Assembly (NCBI GenBank): GCA_034422735.1
Contig: DAOUJL010000009.1
Location: 1-31,847 of the forward strand
Reading direction: 5' to 3'
Source of the DNA: CATOSD01 sp034422735
GTDB taxonomy: Bacteria; Chloroflexota; Dehalococcoidia; Lucifugimonadales; CATOSD01
DNA: 31,847 nt
Shown one piece after another: positions 15,216-22,890 of the stretch; the first letter of the stretch is position 1, and the number at the start of each line of letters is the position of its first letter. The notes under the pieces were generated by a model. The model was not told the origin of the DNA and made no database searches. It was given only the letters and a program-made list of their open reading frames with translations. Position numbers and translations under genes: made by a program.

Positions 15216-15244
15216 TTGCACGGAGCGGAACGCGCACTTATAGT
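15216..15244 (+). promoter_or_regulatory. Promoter of the CinA-like fusion/ubiD operon
   Basis: TTGCAC (15216-15221), a 17-base spacer and TATAGT (15239-15244). The -10 covers the upstream in-frame TTG at 15244, so translation cannot begin there. The ATG at 15316 is about 65 bases after the predicted transcription start. Confidence 0.65.
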
Positions 15245-15315
15245 TGGAGGCGCTACTGGCCACACGCAATAGCGCCGTCCCCGGGCAGGCCGCGGACGGC
15301 AATTCGGTCCGATAC

Positions 15316-16479
15316 ATGAGCAACGACGCCGCCAACACAAACCGGGAACTCGCCCTAGTGGCCGACCTCCACGCCGCGCCCTGCGCCGCCGTGTTCGCCG
15401 TCGCCGGCGCCGGCACGCAGGCCATCGCCTGGCTGCTGAGCGTCGCCGGCGCGTCCCGCAGCGTGCTCGAGCTGAGCGTGCCGTACTCCGCGCCCGCGCT
15501 CGCCGAGCTCGTCGGCTACGAACCCGACCAGGCCGTATCCGGCCGGACCGCCCTCGACATGGCCCGCGCCGCCTACCGCCGCGCCCTCCGCCTCCGCGAG
15601 GCCGACGCCCCCGTCGCCGGCGTCGCCTGCACCGCCACCATCGCCACCGACCGCCCCAAGCGCGGCGAGCACCGCTGCCATGTCGCCTACTGGACCGGCT
15701 CCGCCTACGCCGTCCACAGCCTCACATTCGTCAAGGGCCTGCGCGACCGCGCCGGCGAGGACGCCGTCGCCAGCCGGCTCACTCTGAAAGCCTACGCCGA
15801 GGCTGCGGGCGTTCCCACCGCCCTCCCGCTCGGCCTCGACGACCGCGAGCGCGTGGACGTGGAGCGCATCGCCTACGACGACCCCGTGAGGGCTCTTCAG
15901 GCCGGCCACGTCGACCACGCCCTCGTCTCCGCTGGCGCCGCCCACGCCAACGCCCCCGTGAGCGGCGCGGTACTGCCCGGCTCGTTCAACCCGCTGCACG
16001 ACGGACACCGCAAACTCGCCAACGCCGCCTCCCGTATCCTGGGCGAGCCGGCCACTTTCGAGCTGTCCATCACCAACGTGGACAAGCCCCCGCTCGCCGA
16101 GTCCGAGATCCGGCGCAGGCTCGCCCAGTTCGACGACTCGGAAGCCGTCGCCGTCACCCGCGCGCACGTCTTCTACCGCAAGGCCGACCTGTTCCCCGGC
16201 TGCGTCTTCGTCATCGGCTGGGACACCGCCACCCGGCTCGTCGCCCCCCGCTACTACGACGGTAGCGACGCCAACCTCGTCTCCGCGCTCGAGCACATAC
16301 GCGCCCGCGGCTGCCGCTTCCTCGTGGCGGGCCGCGAGCACGACGGCGCGTTCCGCACCCTGGACGACGTCCCCATCCCTCGCGGCTTCGCCGATCTGTT
16401 CGACGCCATCCCCGAGTCGGCCTTCCGCCAGGACGTGTCGTCCACCGAGCTCCGCGACGCGCTCGAGGCCCGGCGGTAG
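15316..16479 (+). CDS. CinA-like domain fused to a NadD/NMNAT-like nucleotidyltransferase
   Basis: A 387-residue two-domain protein. Residues about 15-150 resemble the CinA C-terminal (NMN deamidase, PncC) domain: SVAGASRSVLELSVPYS near 42-58 and GVACTATIATDRPKRGEH near 102-119. The ESxTGG serine motif of active deamidases is not evident (AVAGAGTQ at that place), so activity is doubtful. Residues about 215-387 form a HIGH-type nucleotidyltransferase: GSFNPLHDGH at 222-231 and VSSTELR at 374-380, as in nicotinate/nicotinamide-mononucleotide adenylyltransferases. In NAD salvage the two activities are consecutive (NMN to NaMN to NaAD), but that reading is inference. No strong Shine-Dalgarno is seen. 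UbiD starts four bases after its stop. Confidence 0.82.
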   Translation: MSNDAANTNRELALVADLHAAPCAAVFAVAGAGTQAIAWLLSVAGASRSVLELSVPYSAPALAELVGYEPDQAVSGRTALDMARAAYRRALRLREADAPVAGVACTATIATDRPKRGEHRCHVAYWTGSAYAVHSLTFVKGLRDRAGEDAVASRLTLKAYAEAAGVPTALPLGLDDRERVDVERIAYDDPVRALQAGHVDHALVSAGAAHANAPVSGAVLPGSFNPLHDGHRKLANAASRILGEPATFELSITNVDKPPLAESEIRRRLAQFDDSEAVAVTRAHVFYRKADLFPGCVFVIGWDTATRLVAPRYYDGSDANLVSALEHIRARGCRFLVAGREHDGAFRTLDDVPIPRGFADLFDAIPESAFRQDVSSTELRDALEARR

Positions 16480-16483
16480 CCCG

Positions 16484-17938
16484 GTGCGATTCAAGGACAT
16501 CCGCGAGTTCGCCGCCTTCCTCGAGTCACGGGGCGAGCTGCGCCGCGTCAGCGCCCCCGTGAGCCGGGACCTGGAGATAACCGAGATTACCGACCGCGTC
16601 ATCAAGTCCGGGGGCCCGGCGCTGCTGTTCGAGAACGTCGAGGGCTACGACGCACCCCTGCTCATCAACATGTTCGGTACGCACCAGCGCACCGCCTGGG
16701 CGCTCGGCGTCGACCACGTCGACCAGCTCGTGGACCGCGTCCGCCGCCTGTTCTCGCTGGCCCAGGGGCCGCCCTCCGGCATCGGCGCTCGCCTCGGCGC
16801 ACTGGGCGATGTGCTCGGCGTGGCCCGCGCGCGACCCAAGCGGGTGCGGCGCGCCCCCTGCCAGGAGGTGGTGCTCACCGGCGACGACGTCGACCTGAAC
16901 GTGATGCCCGCTCTCCAGTGCTGGCCGCTGGACGCCGGACGCTTCATCACGCTGCCGCTCGTCATCACGCGCGACCCCGACACCGGACGCCGCAACGTCG
17001 GCACCTACCGGATGCAGATATACGACGAGCGCACCGCCGGCCTGCACTGGCAGACCCACAAGGTCGGCGCCGCCCACCACGACGCGGGCGTGCGCGGCGG
17101 CCACGAGCGCCTGGAGGTTGCCGTGGCTCTCGGCGGCGACCCCGCCACCATCTGGTCCGGCTCCATGCCGCTGCCCCCGGACCTGGACGAACTGGCCATC
17201 GCCGGCGTCATTCGCGGCGAGGCGGTCCAGGTGGTGAAGTGCAAGACCGTGGACCTGGAGGTTCCCGCCCACGCCGAGTACGTGATCGAAGGCTACCTCA
17301 CACCCGGTGAGCTGCGCCCCGAAGGCCCTTTCGGCGATCACACCGGCTACTACTCTCCAGCCGAGGACTACCCCTTCATGCACGTGACCGCCATCACCCA
17401 CCGGCGCGATCCTATCTATCCCACCACCATGGTCGGGCGTCCGCCCACCGAGGACTTCTTCATGGGCAAGGCCAGCGAGCGGCTCATGCTGCCCGCCCTC
17501 CAGATGGCCGTGCCCGAGATAGTGGACATGAACATGCCCGCCGAGGGCATCTACAAGAACTTCGTCATCGTCTCCATGCGCAAGCGCTACCCCGGACACC
17601 CCCAGAAGGTGATGCACGCCCTCTGGGGCATCGGCCTGCTCATGCTGGTAAAGGCCATCATCATCGTGGACGACCACGTGGACGTGCAGAATCTGTCAGA
17701 GGTCGCCTGGCGCGTCGGCGCGAACATCGACCCTGGGCGCGACATCACGCTGTCCGAGGGACCCACCGACGACCTCGACCACGCATCCGCCGTGGCGCGT
17801 TTCGGAGGCAAGATCGGCATAGACGCCACCGCCAAGGGCCCCATGGACGGCTTCACCCGCGAGTGGCCACCCGACATCGTGATGACCGACGAGGTCAAGC
17901 GCCTCGTCACCGACCGCTGGCACGAGTACGGCATATGA
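16484..17938 (+). CDS. UbiD-family prenylated-FMN decarboxylase
   Basis: A 484-residue UbiD-family protein, close to the family's usual length. These enzymes use prenylated FMN (made by UbiX) to decarboxylate aromatic or unsaturated acids. Seen: RRNVGTYRMQIYD at 169-181 with Asn171 and Arg176, and EGPFGDHTGYYS from 280 with Glu280 and Asp285. The Arg/Glu/acidic set is characteristic; Asp at the last position resembles UbiD proper rather than fungal Fdc. The start is a GTG four bases after the previous stop, suggesting coupling. UbiA and UbiX homologues follow on the same strand, so a role in quinone synthesis is likely, for example removal of the carboxylate in the futalosine menaquinone route. 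Confidence 0.92.
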   Translation: MRFKDIREFAAFLESRGELRRVSAPVSRDLEITEITDRVIKSGGPALLFENVEGYDAPLLINMFGTHQRTAWALGVDHVDQLVDRVRRLFSLAQGPPSGIGARLGALGDVLGVARARPKRVRRAPCQEVVLTGDDVDLNVMPALQCWPLDAGRFITLPLVITRDPDTGRRNVGTYRMQIYDERTAGLHWQTHKVGAAHHDAGVRGGHERLEVAVALGGDPATIWSGSMPLPPDLDELAIAGVIRGEAVQVVKCKTVDLEVPAHAEYVIEGYLTPGELRPEGPFGDHTGYYSPAEDYPFMHVTAITHRRDPIYPTTMVGRPPTEDFFMGKASERLMLPALQMAVPEIVDMNMPAEGIYKNFVIVSMRKRYPGHPQKVMHALWGIGLLMLVKAIIIVDDHVDVQNLSEVAWRVGANIDPGRDITLSEGPTDDLDHASAVARFGGKIGIDATAKGPMDGFTREWPPDIVMTDEVKRLVTDRWHEYGI

Positions 17939-17939
17939 G

Positions 17940-17979
17940 TCCCTTCCCCCTTGACGGGGGAAGGTTAGGATGGGGGTGT
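17940..17979 (+). repeat. Dispersed hairpin repeat, intact copy
   Basis: A perfect nine-base stem (CCTTCCCCC and GGGGGAAGG) with loop TTGAC, then the tail TTAGGATGGGGGTG. It begins immediately after the ubiD stop codon and lies between ubiD and ubiA homologues, where it may stabilise or partly terminate the upstream message. Confidence 0.85.
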
Positions 17980-18011
17980 GACTGTTGAGCCCGCCCAGGT
18001 AACGATTGACC

Positions 18012-18884
18012 ATGACAACCCTCGCAACCACCGCCCGCAAAATCCCCCTCATGCTGGGAGCCATCAACTTCCAGGAGAGCCTCTACGCCCTCCCGTTCGC
18101 CTACACCGGCATGATGCTCGCCGCCCGCGGCTTCCCAACCTGGCACCAGTTCATCTGGATCACCGTCGCCATGGTCAGCGCCCGCACCGTGGGCATGGCC
18201 GCCAACCGCGTCATCGACCGCCACATCGACGCCCGCAACCCCCGCAACGCCGGTCGCCACCTGCCCAGCGGCCGCCTGCGCGTCGCCGACCTCGGCGCGT
18301 TGATCGCTGTCTCGCTGGTCGTCTTCCTCTTCGCCGCCTGGCAGCTCAACACCCTCGCCCTCATCCTCGCGCCCGTCGCGGTCGGCTACCTCGTCTTCTA
18401 CCCCTACACCAAGCGCTTCACCTGGGCCGCAAACCTGCTGCTCGGCTGGGCGCTCGCCATCGCGCCCTCCGCCGCGTGGATAGGCGTCACTGGCAGCTAC
18501 GGCTGGCAGCCCTTCGTGCTCTCGCTCGCTGTCGCCACCTGGGCCGGCAGCTTCGACATCCTCTACCACACCCAGGACCGCGACTTTTACGACGAGGCCA
18601 ATCTCTACTCCGTCGCCCGCAGATTCGGCGTGGTCGGCGCCTTTCGCCTGGCGCGCGCCCTGGATGTGGTCGCCGTGGCGTGTGTCCTGTCGCTTGGGTT
18701 CTCGTTCGGCCTCGGCTGGCCCTACTTCGCCGGCTGCATCATCGCCGCCGCGCTGCTCGTCTACAAGCACACCCTCGTCTCCCCCGACGACCTCTCCCGA
18801 TTCGGCATGGCCTTCTTCCGAATCAACGCCTACGTCTCCACCTCCGTCTTCACCGGGACCCTCATAGCCCTTCTGCTACAATAG
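18012..18884 (+). CDS. UbiA-family prenyltransferase
   Basis: A 290-residue integral membrane prenyltransferase with about eight to nine hydrophobic segments. The first Asp-rich motif is ANRVIDRHIDARNPRN followed by RHLPSG, typical of the 4-hydroxybenzoate/MqnP branch. The second is around DILYHTQDRDFYDEANLYS, which replaces the usual YAxQDxxxDxxxG. These bind the prenyl diphosphate through Mg2+. It attaches an isoprenoid chain to an aromatic acid during quinone synthesis. With UbiD and UbiX beside it and no chorismate lyase, MqnP of the futalosine menaquinone route is a good candidate, though this is inference. The ATG at 18012 and a TTG six bases upstream are both possible starts. Confidence 0.93.
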   Translation: MTTLATTARKIPLMLGAINFQESLYALPFAYTGMMLAARGFPTWHQFIWITVAMVSARTVGMAANRVIDRHIDARNPRNAGRHLPSGRLRVADLGALIAVSLVVFLFAAWQLNTLALILAPVAVGYLVFYPYTKRFTWAANLLLGWALAIAPSAAWIGVTGSYGWQPFVLSLAVATWAGSFDILYHTQDRDFYDEANLYSVARRFGVVGAFRLARALDVVAVACVLSLGFSFGLGWPYFAGCIIAAALLVYKHTLVSPDDLSRFGMAFFRINAYVSTSVFTGTLIALLLQ

Positions 18885-18894
18885 CCGTGAAGAA

Positions 18895-18985
18895 GTCCCT
18901 TCCCCCTCGCAGGGGGAAGGTTAGGATGGGGGTGAAGACTCCATTGCCTCCTCTCCCTTGATGGGAGAGGATTGAGGTGAGGGTG
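18895..18985 (+). repeat. Two adjacent hairpin repeats of two subfamilies; the second holds the ubiX start
   Basis: Copy a (18895-18934): stem CCTTCCCCC/GGGGGAAGG, loop TCGCA, tail TTAGGATGGGGGTGA. Copy b (18949-18985): stem CCTCTCCC/GGGAGAGG, loop TTGAT, tail ATTGAGGTGAGGGTGA. The stems differ but each is fully paired. The tail of copy b contains GAGG and the GTG start codon(s) of the UbiX gene. Confidence 0.88.
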
Positions 18986-19585
18986 AACACTACGACCGAA
19001 AAACCCGTCGTCGTCGGCATCACCGGCGCCAGCGGCTCCGCCCTCGCCGACGCCGTAATCGACCGCCTGCTCGCCATGCACGTCCCCGTCGTCGCCACCG
19101 CGTCCTCCGCCGCCCGCATGGTCTGGCGCGAGGAGATGGACGAGTCCTTCGGCTCCGCTCTCGAGCGTTGGGACGCCTCTGGATCCTTCACCTTCCACCA
19201 GGTCGGCGACCTCCGCGCGCCCATCGCCAGCGGCACCTATCCCACCCTCGGCATGGTGATCGTGCCGTGCAGCATGGCCACCGCCGCCGCCGTCGCCCAC
19301 GGCCTCGCCGACAACCTCGTGCGCCGCGCCGCCGACGTCTGCATCAAGGAGCGCCGCCCCCTCGTCATCGTCCCCCGCGAGTCCCCTCTCAGCGCCATCC
19401 ACCTCCGCAACCTCGCCGACCTCGCCCAGCTCGGCGCGACCATACTGCCCCCCGAGCCCGCCTTCTACCTGCGCCAGCGCACCATCGACGACGTGATCGA
19501 CTTCGTCGCCCAGCGCGTCCTAACCGCCCTCGGCGCCACCGACGCCCTCCCCCCCAACATGCGCTACGAAGGGCCGAGGACGTAG
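18977..19585 (+). CDS. ubiX: UbiX-family flavin prenyltransferase
   Basis: A 202-residue UbiX protein. It prenylates reduced FMN with dimethylallyl (mono)phosphate to make the cofactor of UbiD. Seen: GITGASGS near 14-21 (flavin phosphate binding), VPCSMATAAAVAHGLADNL near 96-114, and PRESPLSAIHLRNL near 134-147. The length is usual for the family. The start is a GTG, at 18977 or 18983, lying inside the tail of a dispersed hairpin repeat that also supplies the ribosome binding site. It completes the UbiD-UbiA-UbiX cluster, all on the plus strand, separated by repeats. Confidence 0.95.
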   Translation: MRVNTTTEKPVVVGITGASGSALADAVIDRLLAMHVPVVATASSAARMVWREEMDESFGSALERWDASGSFTFHQVGDLRAPIASGTYPTLGMVIVPCSMATAAAVAHGLADNLVRRAADVCIKERRPLVIVPRESPLSAIHLRNLADLAQLGATILPPEPAFYLRQRTIDDVIDFVAQRVLTALGATDALPPNMRYEGPRT

Positions 19586-19723
19586 CGCCCTACTACCGTA
19601 CGCTCCCGCAAACCCCACCGCGACAAGCCAACCATCCGCTTGTGTTCTTGTGTTCAGGCAAGTTGGCTATGATGCTGGGATTCAGGTGCCGGCAGATATC
19701 CTGGAATCCGCCGCAAACGGCCA

Positions 19724-19752
19724 TTGACACCACCGCACATCCGTGCTATTAT
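19724..19752 (+). promoter_or_regulatory. Promoter B with GCACATCCGTGC core
   Basis: TTGACA (19724-19729), a 17-base spacer and TATTAT (19747-19752). The spacer ends CGCACATCCGTGC, placing an interrupted inverted repeat against the -10. The upstream bases GGCCATTGACACC are also shared with the element at 29093-29121. An ATG begins exactly six bases after the -10, so a leaderless message is possible. Confidence 0.7.
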
Positions 19753-19758
19753 CCCCAC

Positions 19759-19995
19759 ATGCCAACCATCACCAACAACCGACGCGCCGCCGGCACACCG
19801 GCCAAGCCGGCGAGACGACCAGTCCCGTTTCGCCACCAAACCCGCCCAAATCACGCCGAATACACGCCAAATCGTGACAGCCGGAGGGCATCAGCCACCC
19901 CCAACGGAACAGCCCCCAAGTACGAACGGCACAAAACGGAACACTTTCAGCAAAAGCCTACTTTGTACCGAGCGCGGGGCCGCCGCCGCGGTTGA
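19759..19995 (+). CDS. Possible small basic protein from a leaderless message
   Basis: A 78-codon frame beginning MPTITNNRRAAG, very rich in Arg, Pro, Thr and Asn, with no recognisable domain. The only support is the strong promoter whose predicted start coincides with the ATG. Composition looks like translated non-coding DNA, so it may equally be an untranslated RNA or nothing. The rest of 19586-20064 contains no other gene candidate; a CCGGC/GCCGG-rich hairpin lies near 19788-19813. Confidence 0.2.
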   Translation: MPTITNNRRAAGTPAKPARRPVPFRHQTRPNHAEYTPNRDSRRASATPNGTAPKYERHKTEHFQQKPTLYRARGRRRG

Positions 19996-20020
19996 ACTGG
20001 CCCCGCCTTCGCCATACAAT
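19992..20020 (+). promoter_or_regulatory. Promoter of the TPP-binding/PHP operon
   Basis: TTGAAC (19992-19997), a 17-base spacer and TACAAT (20015-20020), about 45 bases before the ATG at 20065. CAGGAG lies just upstream of that ATG region as the ribosome binding site. Confidence 0.7.
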
Positions 20021-20064
20021 ACTCCCAGCCAACCGGCCGCACCCTGCACAGGAGAACATTCGCC

Positions 20065-20631
20065 GTGATTCACTCGCTAGACGCAATCAAGGCCATCAAC
20101 GACGGACGCGAGGACTCCATAGTGGTCAGCACCATGACCCCCAACCGCTACTGGGAGTCCGTCTCGACCAACCGCGACCTGGACCTGCCCATCTTCGGCG
20201 CCATGGGCAAGGCGTCGTCCGTAGCCCTCGGCCTCTCGCTCGCCCGCCCGGACAAGCGCGTCGTCGTGTTGGACGGCGACGGCGGCCTGCTGATGAACCT
20301 CGGCACTCTCGTCACCATCGCCGACCAGGAGCCCGAAAACCTCGTCCACTTCGTCTTCGAAGACGGCATGTACTTCACAACCGGCGGCCAGCCGGTGCCC
20401 GGCGCGGGCAGGTTCAACCTCGCCTCCATGGCGAAGGACGCCGGCTTCCGCGAGAGCTTCGAGCTCGACAATCTCGAGGACCTGGTCAACGAGCTGCCCA
20501 ACATCATGAGCGCCAAGGGCCCGGTCTTCGTCTGCCTCAAGGTCTCGCACGGCGAAGAGCTGCCCGAGGTCTACATCGGCGACACTGCCGGGGCCATGCG
20601 CCGGATGGCCGCCAAACTGCGGGAAGAGTAG
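20065..20631 (+). CDS. Thiamine-diphosphate-binding subunit, sulfopyruvate/phosphonopyruvate decarboxylase beta-like
   Basis: A 188-residue protein equal to only the C-terminal, diphosphate-binding domain of TPP enzymes. Seen: FGAMGKASSVALGLSLARP near 44-62 and GDG at 71-73 (LDGDGGLLMNLGTL). About 26 residues later the usual NN is replaced by Glu99-Asp100 (FEDGMY); Asp can still bind Mg2+. This size and layout match the beta subunit of sulfopyruvate or phosphonopyruvate decarboxylases, which need an alpha subunit carrying the pyrimidine-binding domain. No such gene lies in the window. The PHP gene follows after six bases, so the two are co-transcribed. The substrate is unknown. Confidence 0.82.
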   Translation: MIHSLDAIKAINDGREDSIVVSTMTPNRYWESVSTNRDLDLPIFGAMGKASSVALGLSLARPDKRVVVLDGDGGLLMNLGTLVTIADQEPENLVHFVFEDGMYFTTGGQPVPGAGRFNLASMAKDAGFRESFELDNLEDLVNELPNIMSAKGPVFVCLKVSHGEELPEVYIGDTAGAMRRMAAKLREE

Positions 20632-20637
20632 CCGTCG

Positions 20638-21306
20638 TTGTTCGACTTCCACACACACACCTTCCTCAGCGACGGCGTGCTCTCCCCGGTCGAGCTTATC
20701 CGCCGCGCGCTCGTCGTCGGCTACCGCGTCATGGCCATCACCGACCACGTGGGCGCCGGCAACCTCGAGTACATACTGAAGACCCTGACCATCGACTGCC
20801 GGATGGCCTCCGAGCGCTGGGACATCCTCGCCCTGCCCGGCGTGGAGATTACCCACACCCCCAAGGAGGACATCGACCTGCTGGCCAGGGAGTCGAGGGC
20901 GCTCGGCGCGAAGGTGGTGAACGTGCACGGCGAGACCATCACCGAGCCGGTGGAGCCGGGCACCAACCACGCCGCCGTCAGCTCCCGCCACGTCAACATC
21001 CTGGCCCACCCCGGCCTTATCACGCCCGAAGAAGCCGCAATCGCCGCTGCCAACGGAGTCTACCTGGAGATATCCTCACGCAGGGGCCACAGCCTCACCA
21101 ACGGCCACGTCGCTCGTATCGCCCGCGCGGCCAACGCGCGTATGGTTCTCGACTCGGACACCCACGAGCCCGGCGACCTGCTGAACCGCGACCACGCCCT
21201 CCGCGTCGCCCGCGGCGCCGGCCTAGACGAGCAAGAGGCCCTGACCCTCCTCGACGATAACCCCCGCGCCCTCCTCGCCAGCCTCGGCATCGAACACGAC
21301 GCGTGA
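20638..21306 (+). CDS. PHP-domain phosphoesterase
   Basis: A 222-residue PHP-domain metal-dependent phosphoesterase: FHTHTFLSDG at 4-13, AITDHVG near 34-40, LPGVEITHTP near 64-73, VNILAHPGLI near 119-128, and DSDTHEPGDLL near 165-175. These supply the His and Asp ligands of a trinuclear metal site. The family includes histidinol phosphatases, polymerase-associated domains and nucleotide phosphatases; the compact form here is of the stand-alone type. The start is a TTG six bases after the previous stop, with GGGAAGAG upstream. Confidence 0.88.
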   Translation: MFDFHTHTFLSDGVLSPVELIRRALVVGYRVMAITDHVGAGNLEYILKTLTIDCRMASERWDILALPGVEITHTPKEDIDLLARESRALGAKVVNVHGETITEPVEPGTNHAAVSSRHVNILAHPGLITPEEAAIAAANGVYLEISSRRGHSLTNGHVARIARAANARMVLDSDTHEPGDLLNRDHALRVARGAGLDEQEALTLLDDNPRALLASLGIEHDA

Positions 21307-21355
21307 GGGCGTGAGAAAGTCACCGTCGTTGAGGCGGCGAGATTAGTCGGATAAA

Positions 21356-21712
21356 ATGTTCAGAGACGACGAAGTCAGGTACGTCGTTGCGTCGGTGTTG
21401 TTGGCCTGGGCAATCGCCGTCCTGATAGGCTACTACGAGATCTTCATCAACCGAGCGGACAGTGTGCCGGCAACAGTGGCGGCGGTGATAATCGGCGCTG
21501 CGGGCGCCACCGGATTCACGCTGTTGCTGGTTGGCACGTGGGAGGTGTTTTCCATGTTGGCGCGAAGAATCAACGAAAGACGCTTGGCAGAGGCGCGGCA
21601 AGAGGGCCGGGAAGAAGAACGCAGGCGCTTGGAAGAAGAGCGCGCACGCCTCAAAGAGTGGTACGCCAACCTCCCCCAAGAAGTCAAAGACCAGTGGCCC
21701 CCGCCGTTCTAG
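21356..21712 (+). CDS. Small membrane protein with charged coiled-coil tail
   Basis: A 118-residue protein with two membrane segments (about 8-27, VVASVLLAWAIAVLIGYYEI; about 40-64) and a highly charged C-terminal helix (about 70-104, rich in Arg and Glu) likely to form a coiled coil, ending in a Pro-rich tail. I do not recognise the family. The ATG at 21356 is the only good start; the Shine-Dalgarno is weak. Convergent with the dehydrogenase gene. Confidence 0.7.
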   Translation: MFRDDEVRYVVASVLLAWAIAVLIGYYEIFINRADSVPATVAAVIIGAAGATGFTLLLVGTWEVFSMLARRINERRLAEARQEGREEERRRLEEERARLKEWYANLPQEVKDQWPPPF

Positions 21713-21749
21713 TCGGAGCGCATACGGCAGCTAGCTGAAGATCGCGCGC

Positions 21750-22724
21750 TTACTCCGGCAGCACCACCGAGTCCGGATCCGCGCCCGCAGCCACGCTCGT
21801 CGTGTTCCGCACGGCGAACGCCCGGCTCTTGGCCGTCGCCTCCTGCCCGAACCCGGCCAGGTGCGGCGTGACCAGCACCCTGTCCATGTCCAGCAGCGGA
21901 TTGTCCGGGCTGGTCGGCTCCTCTTCCAGCACGTCCAGGCCCGCGCCCGCAATTTTCTCGTCCTGCATCGCCCTGATGAGCGCCGCCTCGTCCACCACCG
22001 GCCCCCGGCAGGCGTTTATCAACACCGCGTTAGGCTTCATCATGCCGAACTCGCGATCGCTCAGCATCGCCCTCGTGTGCCTGTTCAGCGGCACGTGCAG
22101 CGTCACGATGTCCGACTCCCGCAGCAGTTCGTCCCTCTCCACCCGGCGCACGTTCAACTCTTGCTCCAGCTCCGCCGGGAAGTTGACCACGTCGCTGTAC
22201 AGCAGCTCGCACTCCCAGCCCTGAAGCCGGCGCGCCACGCTCTGCCCGATCCGCCCGAACCCGACGATGCCCACGGTCTTGCCGGTCAGCTCGTAGGCGT
22301 CCTCGAACCAACTCTCCCGGATGTCACCCGCCCACTTGCGCTCCTTCACGTATTGGAGCTGAAGCTGGAGCTTCCGGTAGACGCTCACCATGAGCGTGAT
22401 GGTGTGTTCGGCGACCGCGACCGCGTTGCCGCCGCCGTTGTTCGCCACCTTCACTCCCAGCTCGCCCAGCGCCTGCAGGTCCATCATGTTGGTGCCCGCG
22501 CTGATAGTCTGCACCAGCCGCAGATTCGGGCACGCCCGCGCGAGCTCGACCGGGAACACCGACGGTACCGCGATCACCGAGACGGTCTCCCGCATCTGCT
22601 CGGCCTGCTCCTCGATGGGCAGCGACGAGTCCACCCATCCGATCTCGACGCCCTCCGGGGCCAACCTGCGAAACCCCTCCAACTGCTCGCCGTCCGGGGA
22701 CAGCAGCACAACCTTCGCGCTCAT
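21750..22724 (-). CDS. D-2-hydroxyacid dehydrogenase (NAD-dependent)
   Basis: A 324-residue enzyme of the D-isomer 2-hydroxyacid dehydrogenase family, which interconverts 2-oxoacids and D-2-hydroxyacids. Seen: dinucleotide-binding GFGRIG at 155-160 with acidic Asp178 favouring NAD, and the catalytic set Arg240 (NACRGPVVDE), Glu269 (DVLEEEP) and His288 (TPHLAGF). The ATG at 22724 has AGGAGG five bases upstream; the longer frame is rejected. It is divergent from the class III CoA-transferase operon. In leucine-fermenting clostridia a D-hydroxyacid dehydrogenase (LdhA) works with a class III CoA-transferase (HadA), so a functional link is conceivable; no dehydratase is seen here. Confidence 0.92.
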   Translation of the reverse strand: MSAKVVLLSPDGEQLEGFRRLAPEGVEIGWVDSSLPIEEQAEQMRETVSVIAVPSVFPVELARACPNLRLVQTISAGTNMMDLQALGELGVKVANNGGGNAVAVAEHTITLMVSVYRKLQLQLQYVKERKWAGDIRESWFEDAYELTGKTVGIVGFGRIGQSVARRLQGWECELLYSDVVNFPAELEQELNVRRVERDELLRESDIVTLHVPLNRHTRAMLSDREFGMMKPNAVLINACRGPVVDEAALIRAMQDEKIAGAGLDVLEEEPTSPDNPLLDMDRVLVTPHLAGFGQEATAKSRAFAVRNTTSVAAGADPDSVVLPE

Positions 22725-22751
22725 CGAGTCCTCCTGTCTAATCTCTGGTAG

Positions 22752-22772
22752 GGGCGGGTCTGCGACCCGCCC
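22752..22772. repeat. Perfect palindromic hairpin
   Basis: GGGCGGGTC (22752-22760), loop TGC, GACCCGCCC (22764-22772). It lies between the divergent dehydrogenase and CoA-transferase genes. No T-run follows on either strand, so it is more likely a dispersed palindromic repeat than a terminator. Confidence 0.75.
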
Positions 22773-22780
22773 GTTCTCGC

Positions 22781-22810
22781 TTGTGGTGTCGCCAGATTGG
22801 GCGATATACT
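22781..22810 (+). promoter_or_regulatory. Promoter of the first CoA-transferase pair
   Basis: TTGTGG (22781-22786), an 18-base spacer and TATACT (22805-22810), 80 bases before the ATG at 22891. The palindrome at 22752-22772 lies just upstream of the -35. Confidence 0.5.
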
Positions 22811-22890
22811 CTAATCGGCTCTTTCGGTCCGCGACGCAACGCGGAGCCGTGGGCCGGATTATACACCAATCAGGGGGTACGCTCCGCTCC

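Noticed and set aside
15244..15315. TTG start at 15244 for the CinA-like fusion
   Set aside because: It overlaps the TATAGT -10 box of the gene's own promoter.
15355..16605. 416-codon minus-strand frame opposite the CinA-like fusion
   Set aside because: Gly/Val/Ala-rich low-complexity translation typical of a GC-rich shadow; the plus strand has recognisable motifs.
22752..22772. Palindrome as a terminator of the dehydrogenase gene
   Set aside because: It lies upstream of that gene, not downstream, and no T-run follows on either strand.
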